39,274 bases of DNA from Chloroflexota bacterium (lineage in GTDB: Bacteria > Chloroflexota > Anaerolineae > CG2-30-64-16): positions 1-39,274 of the forward strand of contig VGOD01000025.1 in the NCBI GenBank assembly GCA_016876015.1, read 5' to 3'. The notes under the pieces were generated by a model. That model worked only from the letters and a program-made list of their open reading frames with translations, had not been told where the DNA came from and did no database searches. Numbering within the stretch: position 1 is the stretch's first letter; each line of letters starts with the position of its first letter. Positions 31,327-38,291 of this stretch are shown piece after piece. The position numbers were made by a program, and so were the translations under genes.

Positions 31327-32400
31327 ATGAGCGAGTATCCAATGCCGGCCGGGGCTGTGGCCGAGGCGTTGCGCGGCGGACAGGTCATCCCCGCCCATCC
31401 GCTGGCGCTGACGGATGCGCGGAAGCTGGATGAATGCCGCCAGCGGGCGCTGACGCGTTATTATCATGCCGCGGGCGCGGGCGGCATCGCTATCGCAGTG
31501 CATACAACCCAGATGGCGGTCCACCAACCTGCGGTAGGGCTATACCGGCCGGTGTTGGCGCTGGCAGCCGAGACGATTGCGGCCTGCGATGCAGACATGG
31601 GTCGGCAGACGATACGCATCGCGGGCATCTGCGGTCAGACCGGCCAGGCGCTGGCGGAGGCAATGTCCGCACGCGAGCTTGGCTACCATGTGGGGCTGCT
31701 CTCGCTGGCGGATCTGGCCGGGGTCAGCGATGATCTGCTGATAGCACATTGTCGCGCGGTGGGGCAGGTCGTTCCGCTGATGGGTTTCTATCTTCAGCCG
31801 GCCGCGGGCGGGCGTCTGCTGTCGCTCGAATTCTGGCGTCGTTTCGTCGAAATTCCGAATGTCGTCGCCATCAAGGTCGCGCCGTTCAACCGCTATCAGA
31901 CGCTGGCGGTCGTGCGCGCCGTGGCAGAGAGCGGGCGCGCGGGTGAGATCGCCCTGTATACCGGCAACGACGACAATATCCTGGCCGATTTGTTGACCGA
32001 ATACGCCGTCAAGGTGAATGGCAGCACGGTCGAGGTCTCGATGGTGGGCGGCTTGCTTGGCCACTGGGCGTGCTGGACAAAGCGAGCAGTGGAACAGCTT
32101 GCCCAGTGCAAGCAGGCGCGTCGCGGCGGCAGCATTCCCGCGGCGCTGCTGACACTCGCGGCGCGTGTGACCGAGGCCAACGCCGCGGTGTTCGACGCAG
32201 CCAATGGCTTTGCCGGCTGCATTCCCGGAGTGCACGAGGTCCTCAGACGCCAGGGGTTGCTCGCCAACAACTTCTGCCTGAACCCGGCCGAGGTTCTATC
32301 GGCCGGACAGGCAGCCGAGATAGATCGGATTCAGCGTTGCTATCCTGAGCTGTGTGACGACGCGTTTGTCCGCGGTAATCTGCACCGTTGGTTGGCGTGA
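31327..32400 (+). CDS. Dihydrodipicolinate synthase/N-acetylneuraminate lyase family aldolase
   Basis: The 357-residue protein is a class I aldolase-type TIM barrel. The Schiff-base Lys183 lies in NVVAIKVAPFNRYQ and the catalytic Tyr155 in LMGFYLQPA. The N-terminal IPAHPLALTDAR and GAGGIAIAVHTTQM correspond to the barrel's substrate-entry strand. It is about 60 residues longer than DapA and lacks the typical GTTGE motif, so lysine synthesis is unlikely; a catabolic keto-sugar-acid role is inferred from the epimerase partner three bases upstream. The stop is followed by a minisatellite. Confidence 0.85.
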   Translation: MSEYPMPAGAVAEALRGGQVIPAHPLALTDARKLDECRQRALTRYYHAAGAGGIAIAVHTTQMAVHQPAVGLYRPVLALAAETIAACDADMGRQTIRIAGICGQTGQALAEAMSARELGYHVGLLSLADLAGVSDDLLIAHCRAVGQVVPLMGFYLQPAAGGRLLSLEFWRRFVEIPNVVAIKVAPFNRYQTLAVVRAVAESGRAGEIALYTGNDDNILADLLTEYAVKVNGSTVEVSMVGGLLGHWACWTKRAVEQLAQCKQARRGGSIPAALLTLAARVTEANAAVFDAANGFAGCIPGVHEVLRRQGLLANNFCLNPAEVLSAGQAAEIDRIQRCYPELCDDAFVRGNLHRWLA

Positions 32401-32422
32401 TCTGCCGGGGGATGCGGCCACG

Positions 32423-32660
32423 GATGGTCACGGAGCCGGTCACGGAGCCAGACACGGATGAGGGTGCGGATGCCACGGATGGCCACGGAGCCAGACACGG
32501 ATGCGGCCGCGGATGCCACGGATGGTCACGGAGCCAGACACGGATGCGGCCGCGGATGCCACGGATGGTCACGGAGCCAGACACGGATGTGGCCGCGGAT
32601 GCCACGGATGGTCACGGAGCCAGACACGGATGCGGCCGCGGATGCCACGGATGGTCACGG
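32423..32660. repeat. Minisatellite of 43-bp units built on CACGGATG submotifs
   Basis: Units start at 32423 (55 bp, with a 12-bp internal duplication), 32478, 32521, 32564, 32607 and a partial unit at 32650. They start GATGGTCACGGAGCCAGACA. 43 is not a multiple of three and no ORF through it is likely to be real. The submotif (C)ACGGATG is repeated inside each unit. Confidence 0.95.
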
Positions 32661-32671
32661 ATATTTTGGGG

Positions 32672-32956
32672 TCAATAGAGCTTCACGGCATCCTTTGGCA
32701 GCAGCCGCACGCGCCGCAGATGTGCGCTCACCCGCGCGTCATCGCCGTGGGGATAGTCGAAGCCGAAGTGCGCTGCCACGCGCCGGGCGATGAGCCTGAA
32801 GAGCTCGCCCATGGCGAATAGCGCCTCCCAGGTGTGCTCGTAGCTCGCATTAGCGTAGGTCTTCAGCAGCAGCTCCCACAGCTCCGGGGCCAGGTGGCGC
32901 TCGAGGTACTTGCCGAATTTGCCGGGGTTGCATGCAAACCCGGTTTCTATGCCCAC
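32672..32956 (-). pseudogene. C-terminal fragment of an ANT(6)-type aminoglycoside nucleotidyltransferase-like gene
   Basis: About 95 residues (GIETGFACNPGKFGKYLERH, then ELWELLLKTYANASYEHTWE, AHFGFDYPHGDD and LRRVRLLPKDAV) match the C-terminal third of aminoglycoside 6-adenylyltransferase-type proteins. The N-terminal nucleotidyltransferase domain with its catalytic Asp pair is absent, so it is not active. The frame stays open upstream to about 33080 without a recognised family match. It abuts the NUDIX gene. Confidence 0.78.
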
Positions 32957-33450
32957 GGGGTCCGCAGACGCGGCCTCTCTTGTGACATCGGCCGGCAGTC
33001 GGGCGCGGGCCGTGGCCCGGCTGAGCGGCCCCCTTGTCCAGCGCAGCGGCAGGCGCGCTTGCAGGAAGCGGAGGATGGCTCGACCGGCAGGCGCAGCGCC
33101 TCGTCCACTGTGGCCCAGGTGTATTCCTCCGCCTCATCGTTCAGCCGCACTTCGGTCTGATCGGCATGGCAGGCATAGTCGAAGAAGACAAAGTGCCGCG
33201 GCTGCCAGAACGTCGGGTCGTAGATGAACTCCTGGGTGCAGACGAACCGAATGTCGTGGATGGTCAGGCCGGTCTCCTCGGCCACCTCGCGGCGTAGCGC
33301 GGCCTCCAGCGTCTCGCCCAACTCCACGTGGCCGCCGGGCACGACGTACTGGCCGGCCCACTTGTGCGACCGCATCAGGAAGAGCCGGCCTTCCGGATCG
33401 AAGATCAGCGCGCCGACGGTGGATTCGGGGTAGTGTTGGGCTGGCGGCAT
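32947..33450 (-). CDS. NUDIX hydrolase with an aberrant C-terminus
   Basis: 167 residues from ATG 33450. The NUDIX box is complete: GGHVELGETLEAALRREVAE followed by ETGL. Residues 1-125 (STVGALIFDPEGRLFLMRS, then YVVPGGHVE to EEYTWATVDEALRLPVEP) look normal. From residue 126 on (SSASCKRACRCAGQGG to the end) the sequence is unlike the family and derives from the junction with the ANT(6)-like fragment, so the C-terminal helix is lost or replaced. ATG 33450 overlaps the AAA_14 gene's TGA by one base (TGATG), so it is coupled to that gene. Confidence 0.75.
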   Translation of the reverse strand: MPPAQHYPESTVGALIFDPEGRLFLMRSHKWAGQYVVPGGHVELGETLEAALRREVAEETGLTIHDIRFVCTQEFIYDPTFWQPRHFVFFDYACHADQTEVRLNDEAEEYTWATVDEALRLPVEPSSASCKRACRCAGQGGRSAGPRPAPDCRPMSQERPRLRTPWA

Positions 33451-34613
33451 CAGGGCAGCACCTCCGAGGCCAGCGCCTGCGCGCCGGCGGCGATGGCTGC
33501 CAGGGGCACGACGGTTACCCGGGCGGCCAACGGGTACGGCCGATCGCCAGGGTAGATCACCGTCAGGTGGTCGAGCGCCAGGTCGCTCAGTACGATGTGC
33601 ATTGAGGGGGTGAGCCGCGGCGCGTCTATACGTTTGCACTCCACGCCCAGGCGGCGGCCGTGCTTCACCAGGAGCAGGTCCAGCTCCGCGCCGGCGTGCG
33701 TGCCCCAGAAGTAGGCCTCGTCCGGCGCGAACGCCTTGATGACCTCTTCGATCACGTAGCCTTCCCACGACGCGCCGCTCTTCGGGTGCAGCAGCAGCTC
33801 TTGTTCGGTGCGGATGCCCAACAACTGATGCAGCAAGCCCGTGTCACGCAGGTAGATCTTGGGCGACTTGATCTGGCGTTTGGCGAGGTTGGCGTACCAC
33901 GGCGCTAACTGGCGCACCATGAAGACGCCGGCCAGCAGGTCGAGGTAACGCCGGGCCGTGGATTCGCTGACGTCGAGCGCCCGCGCGGCTTCGGCCGCGT
34001 TCCAAACCTGGCCGTGGTAGTGCGCCAACAGGCTCCAGAAACGGAAGAAGCTGGTCGCCGGGGTCGCGCTGCCCAACTGCGGCAGGTCGCGCTCGAGGAA
34101 GGTCTGGATGAAGTTCTTGCGCCAGGCCAGGCTGTCCTCGTCAGACGCGGTCAGGAACGCCAGCGGAAAGGCGCCGCGCTGCCAATGGCGCGCCTGCGCC
34201 GCGGCGCCGACCTCGGCCAGGCTGAACCCCGCCATCGTCACGACCTCGATGCGGCCGGCGAGCGACTCGGCCGACTGGCGCAGCAGTACCGGCGACGCGC
34301 TGCCCAGCACCAGGAACCGGGCCGGCAAGGGGTCGCGGTCGCAGAGGACGCGCAGGATCGGGAACAGCTCCGGCCGGCGTTGGATCTCGTCGATCACGAC
34401 CAGGCCGGTCAGGGGGCTGAGCGCGGTCATGGGCTGATCCAGCCGCGCCAGGCTGACCGGGTCCTCCAGGTCGAAGTAGTTGACCGAGTCGGGCGGTACG
34501 AAACGACGGGCCAGGGTCGTCTTCCCGCACTGGCGCGGGCCGATGAGCGCGACGACACGGCTGCGCGCCAGCGCTTGCTGAATGGTCTGTTGGAGAGCGG
34601 TGCGTTCGATCAT
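33450..34613 (-). CDS. AAA_14/DUF4143 family ATPase
   Basis: The 387 residues match the widely spread AAA_14 + DUF4143 family: Walker A GPRQCGKTTLARR (25-37), Walker B LVVIDEIQRRPE (Asp75-Glu76), sensor LGSASP, SLAEV segment and a winged-helix part (AAEAARALDVSESTARRYLD). The C-terminal DUF4143 domain has a PD-(D/E)xK-like arrangement AELDLLLVKHGRRLGVECK. Biological role is unproven; such genes are mobile and linked to defence or addiction hypotheses. ATG 34613 lies about seven bases after the -10 box, so its mRNA should be leaderless. Insertion of this gene has cut the neighbouring isoprenylcysteine methyltransferase-like gene. Confidence 0.9.
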   Translation of the reverse strand: MIERTALQQTIQQALARSRVVALIGPRQCGKTTLARRFVPPDSVNYFDLEDPVSLARLDQPMTALSPLTGLVVIDEIQRRPELFPILRVLCDRDPLPARFLVLGSASPVLLRQSAESLAGRIEVVTMAGFSLAEVGAAAQARHWQRGAFPLAFLTASDEDSLAWRKNFIQTFLERDLPQLGSATPATSFFRFWSLLAHYHGQVWNAAEAARALDVSESTARRYLDLLAGVFMVRQLAPWYANLAKRQIKSPKIYLRDTGLLHQLLGIRTEQELLLHPKSGASWEGYVIEEVIKAFAPDEAYFWGTHAGAELDLLLVKHGRRLGVECKRIDAPRLTPSMHIVLSDLALDHLTVIYPGDRPYPLAARVTVVPLAAIAAGAQALASEVLP

Positions 34614-34619
34614 GATCCG

Positions 34620-34647
34620 ATTATACCTTGAAAATCCGGCATGTCAA
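34620..34647 (-). promoter_or_regulatory. Perfect-consensus promoter giving a leaderless transcript
   Basis: On the minus strand, TTGACA (34642-34647), 16 bases, TATAAT (34620-34625), then CGGATC and ATG 34613. The expected start is at or within a base of the ATG. No ribosome-binding site is possible. Confidence 0.85.
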
Positions 34648-34664
34648 GCGGGATTTTCAAGGTA
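34624..34664. promoter_or_regulatory. 14-bp perfect palindrome enclosing the -35 box (putative operator)
   Basis: TACCTTGAAAATCC (34624-34637) and GGATTTTCAAGGTA (34651-34664) are perfect inverted copies separated by 13 bases that contain the -35 box. The left arm runs into the -10 box. A dimeric regulator binding both arms would block the promoter completely, which fits autoregulation by the ATPase or a mobile-element end. Confidence 0.75.
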
Positions 34665-34892
34665 TTTGTGTTGCCTCCACCGTGAACGAGTTGTCGCAGC
34701 GGTTGAGGTCGGCCTGCCAACAGGTCACGAAACCAGACCGGCGCGTTCAGAACGACCAGCGCGGCGATCGCCTCCCACGCCCAGAAGCGCCAGAAGCCGT
34801 GGCTGCACGGCCGGCGCAGCGCGGCCCGCGAGACATGGACCAGCCTCGCGGATACCAGTAGGAATATCGCGACCTGAAGCATGGCCATCGTA

Positions 34893-35576
34893 TCAGATTC
34901 GCTCGCGAGCGGTCACGGTGCGTTGGCTTTGGATGGCGCCTCCGTCCAGGAGCGTGATCTGCTCTTCGCAGTAGTCTGCGTACGGCCGGAGGCCGGCCGC
35001 ATAGCTGCGGGAGAAGCGCAGCCGCGGGTCGAGCCGGGCAACCAACGCCTGCACCGCGGCTTCCGTGGCGCTGCAGCAGACGATCCGGGTGTCGAGGCCC
35101 AGCCGTCGGCACGCCTCCAGTGTCGGGCAGAAGTTGGCCGAGCGCCAGATGATCGCCCGGTCGTCTTCGTACACGACCGGAACCTCGCGCGGATCGAGGC
35201 CCATGTAGTCGAGCAGTACCAGGGTGTAGGCCTGGCGCGGCAGCGGCCCGCGCAGGTCCAACCGTTGCCGGTTGGCCTCCCACCACGCCAGCCATTTGTC
35301 CACGCGATCGGCGCTGAACTGGCGGTAGTCGCCGGCGCAGGCCCGTAACTGCTCGACCTGACGGGCCACGCGTTGCTCATCCGCGGTCGTGAGGTGTCCC
35401 GCGGCGGGTGCTGGCGGTGCGTCGTACGCCTCCTCGACCGCGCGCTGGCCCGCCTGCGCCCGATCCAGCGGCTCGCCCGGCTCGAAGCTGTACGTCCGAG
35501 GGGTCGCCAGGTATTTGTACAGGTCGTCAGCGTCTTCAGTCCGGAAGCGCCGCAGCAGCAGGCGTGTCGCAACCAA
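34893..35576 (-). CDS. Chimeric protein: GNAT N-terminal fragment joined to an unknown domain
   Basis: 227 residues. Residues 1-48 (MVATRLLLRRFRTEDADDLY to EPGEPLDRAQAGQRAVEE) match the N-terminus of RimJ/RimL-type acetyltransferases, which normally continues into the acetyl-CoA-binding fold. Instead an unrelated part follows (VARQVEQLRACAGDYRQFSA, then AYTLVLLDYMGLDPREVPVV, AIIWRSANFCPTLEACRRLG and ITLLDGG) that I do not recognise. It overlaps the upstream acetyltransferase remnant by 41 bases and ends four bases before the ICMT-like fragment. Probably a deletion fusion; whether it is expressed is unknown. Confidence 0.55.
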   Translation of the reverse strand: MVATRLLLRRFRTEDADDLYKYLATPRTYSFEPGEPLDRAQAGQRAVEEAYDAPPAPAAGHLTTADEQRVARQVEQLRACAGDYRQFSADRVDKWLAWWEANRQRLDLRGPLPRQAYTLVLLDYMGLDPREVPVVYEDDRAIIWRSANFCPTLEACRRLGLDTRIVCCSATEAAVQALVARLDPRLRFSRSYAAGLRPYADYCEEQITLLDGGAIQSQRTVTARERI

Positions 35577-36425
35577 GGCTCTTCTCCATCAGCCAGGTCC
35601 CCGGCGTTTGCACATAGCCCAGCTTGCGGTCAATGGCGATCATCGGCAGGTTACGGCTGTTGTGGTGCGTGTGGACAGTGGCGACCTGCAGCACGTCGCG
35701 GGCATAGCGCAGCGCCAACACCTTCACGGCCTGCGCCAGCTTGCGCCCGCGATACCGTCTGTCCACCCCGGTGTGCAGGTTGTAGGCGTGATCGTCGAAG
35801 CGTGAGATCGCGCTCATCGCCGCCCAGTCGCCGGTAGCCGTGTCTATCACGACCATCTGGCCGCCAGGTTTGTACCAGTCGGCCCGGCAGACGCGCTGCT
35901 GAAAATCCTCGAACGAGGCCCAGGAAGGGGCGCCGTCCCCGCCCAGCGTTTCCCTGTTGGTGGTGTCGTTCAGCGCATACAGCTTGCGCTGTGCCTCCTC
36001 TGTGTCGCCCAGGGCCGCCATCGAGGTGAATTGGAACCCCTCGCCCTGCAGCCCGGCGATGATGGCATCGTCGGGCCGGTCGTCAAACGTCGCCAGGTCC
36101 AGCACCATCGCCAGCGCGTGCGAGCGCTCGATGAAACCGCGGCGCTCGGCGAACGCCCGATCTTCCGGCTGGTTATCCCAGACACTGACGCGCAGTTGCC
36201 TCACCTGGGCTGCTTGCATGGCCCGCTCCAGGCTCTCGTACAGGCTGCGGCCGATCCCCTGGCCCCGCCCTTCCGGCTTGACGAACAGGAAGAAAGTGAC
36301 CCGCCCGGGTTGCAGGCGGTCGCGCGCGGCCCACCAGAAACCCAGCAACTCGCCATGCTCAGCCACGGCCACCTGCTGGGTGATCCGCGCCTGCTCCTTG
36401 TCGTAGTAGGCACGGAGGGGCGCAT
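35536..36425 (-). pseudogene. Tandem GNAT acetyltransferase lacking its N-terminus
   Basis: The protein reads YYDKEQARITQQVAVAEHGE, LFVKPEGRGQGIGRSLYES (acetyl-CoA binding Q/RxxGxG), VSVWDNQPEDRAFAERRGF, and a second GNAT domain with HTGVDRRYRGRKLAQAVKVL and VHTHHNSRNLPMIAIDRKLG. This is a two-domain GNAT, mycothiol-synthase-like in layout. The first roughly 30-40 residues and a start codon are missing, replaced by the transposase end (TAA 36426-36428). No in-frame start with a ribosome-binding site is visible, so it is probably silent. Confidence 0.75.
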
Positions 36426-37570
36426 TTACGGGTTGGGGGGGGCTTCGGGCACGAACAACGCATCGAAGCGTCCATTGACCCAAGCCAGACGCAGGTGCAG
36501 CAAATGATTGAAGGCATCGTCGCTCCAGCGCATGCCGACCCCTTTGAAGCGTTGTTGAATCAACCATTTGCAGGCGCTTTCGACTTGCAGGCGCTTTCGA
36601 CCATCCCACTGCCCAAGGGCAAGCCCAGCTCCTTGAACTTTTCATAATCAATATGCGCCCGGTGTTTGTCCAGATAGTCGTACAGGTTTTGCAGGGTGGT
36701 CCGTGCACTGGCCGGCAGGTCTGCCAGCGCCAAGGTCTCGGTCAGTTCGCTGAGCACGGCATTGGTCTCGCCATGCCGCAGGCGATGGTGCGCGGTGGCA
36801 AACCAGGCGTGGGCCTGCTGCGTGCGGTCGGCGAACCACGCCGCGGCGCCGGTCCACAGGTGCTGGGCGGCATGGTAGAAATCCAAGATGCCCAGCGCCC
36901 GCCCCGCCAACCGCTCGCGGAACACGCGCCAGAAGCCGCGGCCCCCATCGCTGAGCCAGGCGACCAAAGGCGCCGCCTGCACCCCTGGTCGCAGCGCTTC
37001 CAGCCACAGGCGGGGCGACAGGGCGTCGATATCACCCAGCACGGCGACCAGCCGGCGGCGTTCCAAGGGTGTGACCACTTGACCCGCCGCCGTGGTGCGG
37101 CGCCCCAACCGCGCCAGAATGGCGACCTTGATTTCGCGCCAGACGATCCGCCCTTTGGCCGTGCCTTCGGTAGGCCGAAAAGCGACCATGACGCCGTCGG
37201 CCCCCATCAACAGGGGGTGGGCGGCGGTGGTCGGGTCCGGCGCTTCCACGGCCGGGGGTTGCCCGGCGGCCAGTTGGGTCAATTCCTGCTCCAGCCGTGC
37301 CATCGCCCGTTGCCCGACGCTTTGCACCCAGCCCCAGACCGCCCCCGGACTCACGGGCACCGTCAGCAAGCGCCGCAACAACGCGGCGGCGGTCTCAAAG
37401 GGCACAAACACGGCCAGGGCACAGGCCAGTTGTTGCACCTCGACCCCGGTCGTCTGATATGGAGTCAGGCCCAAGGCCGTATCCAAAGGGGCGACCTGCT
37501 GCCCGCTGGCACAGCCGCGCGGACAGCGCCCCACCCGGCCCCAAGTGACGTGACAAGGGCATCTAGCGAT
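36426..37570 (-). pseudogene. ISKra4-like transposase, broken by a 17-bp duplication and 5' truncated
   Basis: Transposase features: CPRGCASGQQVAPLDTALGL, the catalytic-type ADGVMVAFRPTEGTAKGRIV, VAWLSDGGRGFWRVFRERLA, ALGILDFYHAAQHLW, and GLPLGSGMVESACK. The reading frame ends early because the 17 bases coding VESACK are duplicated at 36568-36601. Removing one copy restores KWLIQQRFKGVGMRWSDDAF, then NHLLHLRLAWVNGRFDALF, then a stop at 36426. The N-terminus is also missing: upstream of about 37570 the frame continues into the neighbouring gene remnant and the 94-bp MITE. It separates the GNAT remnant from the membrane-protein remnant. Confidence 0.85.
36568..36601. repeat. 17-bp tandem duplication that frameshifts the transposase
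   Basis: TTGCAGGCGCTTTCGAC occurs twice in tandem (36568-36584 and 36585-36601). Deleting one copy restores the reading frame and a family-like C-terminus. Confidence 0.95.
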
Positions 37571-37613
37571 AAGAAGATGACCATGGGCCAGGCGACATCC
37601 TGAATAGTGAGAG

Positions 37614-37707
37614 CGTATCTTCTCAATAATCCGGGGTAGGGGCACGGCCTTGCGCCTGCCCACCGGGGCGACCGCGAGGGTGCGCCCCTACAAGTTGAGA
37701 AGATACG
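37614..37707. mobile_element. 94-bp MITE with perfect 13-bp terminal inverted repeats and 6-bp target duplication
   Basis: CGTATCTTCTCAA (37614-37626) and its perfect complement TTGAGAAGATACG (37695-37707) bound the element. TGAGAG flanks it on both sides (37608-37613, 37708-37713). The interior contains GTAGGGGC/GCCCCTAC inverted pairs around a GC-rich core, a common type of small intergenic repeat. It lies inside the membrane-protein gene (see 37688-38083). Confidence 0.9.
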
Positions 37708-38083
37708 TGAGAGCCCGGTATTCAATGTCCGTCGTCAGGGGACCGGCCAGAACGAGAATCATATAGGCAAAAGTACCTACAACCATGACAGCGACCAGTC
37801 CCAACAACAGAATGGATCCGGCAGCCGTGATCCCAAGCAAGCCTCGAATGGTTTGTCTCCAGATATGCCAGGGTCGGCCAATTACCAAAACCTGGGCAAG
37901 TGCAGCAAGAACGGCGGCCCAAAGTGCAGGCGATAGAGCAATAGCCTTGAGCATTATCGCCGCCAGGCTATTCCACTGCTGGAGGGCCATGTGTGAGTTT
38001 GAGGCAGCAAGCATCAGATCAAAGGCAGGTTTGACGTGACAATTGATCACCTCTATCCAGGCCGTCATCAATCCTACATCCAA
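37688..38083 (-). pseudogene. Membrane protein gene interrupted by the 94-bp MITE
   Basis: The frame reads a 131-residue hydrophobic protein (start TTG 38083, or ATG 38068) with membrane segments about 39-68 (SLAAIMLKAIALSPALWAAV) and 83-115 (ITAAGSILLLGLVAVMVVGT). Its last ten residues (RALTYLLNL) run into the MITE. Removing the MITE and one target copy joins ...EYRALT to IQDVAWPMVIFLSLDALVTS on the other side (37571-37613), a further membrane helix. The original gene was therefore longer, and was cut a second time by the transposase. Original function unknown; no family recognised. Confidence 0.7.
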
Positions 38084-38085
38084 AT

Positions 38086-38106
38086 GATTTCATTGTCAAT
38101 GAAATC
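38086..38106. promoter_or_regulatory. 9-bp perfect palindrome upstream of the membrane-protein gene
   Basis: GATTTCATT-GTC-AATGAAATC (38086-38106), immediately upstream of the minus-strand start at 38083. AT-rich, no T tract; it may be an operator or an insertion-sequence end. Confidence 0.5.
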
Positions 38107-38126
38107 ACGGCTTGCACAGCCACTTT

Positions 38127-38213
38127 TTGTGCGGCATGTCGCCGCCGGTATAATGCAGTTGTCTGTTGAGCAGCGCATTAGCATGAGGTTTGACCGCTCA
38201 TTAACAACTGCAT
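38127..38213 (+). promoter_or_regulatory. Promoter-like site followed by a long inverted repeat
   Basis: TTGTGC (38127-38132), 16 bases, TATAAT (38149-38154). It is followed by the 9-bp inverted pair TGCAGTTGT (38154-38162) and ACAACTGCA (38205-38213), with TGAGC/GCTCA inside. This could be the outer end of the transposon whose gene starts at 38292, or a structured leader. Confidence 0.4.
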
Positions 38214-38222
38214 AGTTGGAAT

Positions 38223-38251
38223 TTGGCTGGTCGTCCCAGGTGTGGTAGACT
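38223..38251 (+). promoter_or_regulatory. Predicted promoter of the second transposase-like gene
   Basis: TTGGCT (38223-38228), 17 bases, TAGACT (38246-38251); a leader of about 35 bases then leads to CAGGAG and ATG 38292. Confidence 0.55.
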
Positions 38252-38291
38252 GGCAGGTGACTGTTCATTCATGCCACCAGGAGTTCAACCG

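Larger units (their letters stand above)
34610..34888 (-). pseudogene. N-terminal fragment of an isoprenylcysteine carboxyl methyltransferase-like gene
   Basis: About 70 residues (MLQVAIFLLVSARLVHVSRA, then LRRPCSHGFWRFWAWEAIAA and LVVLNAPVWFRDLL) match the first helices of ICMT-family membrane methyltransferases. The C-terminal SAM-binding half is missing. After GRPQPLRQLVHGG the reading passes into the palindrome upstream of the AAA_14 gene and stops at 34610. The gene was cut by arrival of that gene. Confidence 0.72.

Noticed and set aside
32423-32660. CRISPR array or repeat protein gene
   Set aside because: Units are contiguous at 43 bp without spacers, and unit length breaks every frame, so neither fits.
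38154-38213. Integron attC-like site
   Set aside because: Outer arms TGCAGTTGT/ACAACTGCA do not give the RYYYAAC/GTTRRRY core ends, and there is no integrase or cassette order.
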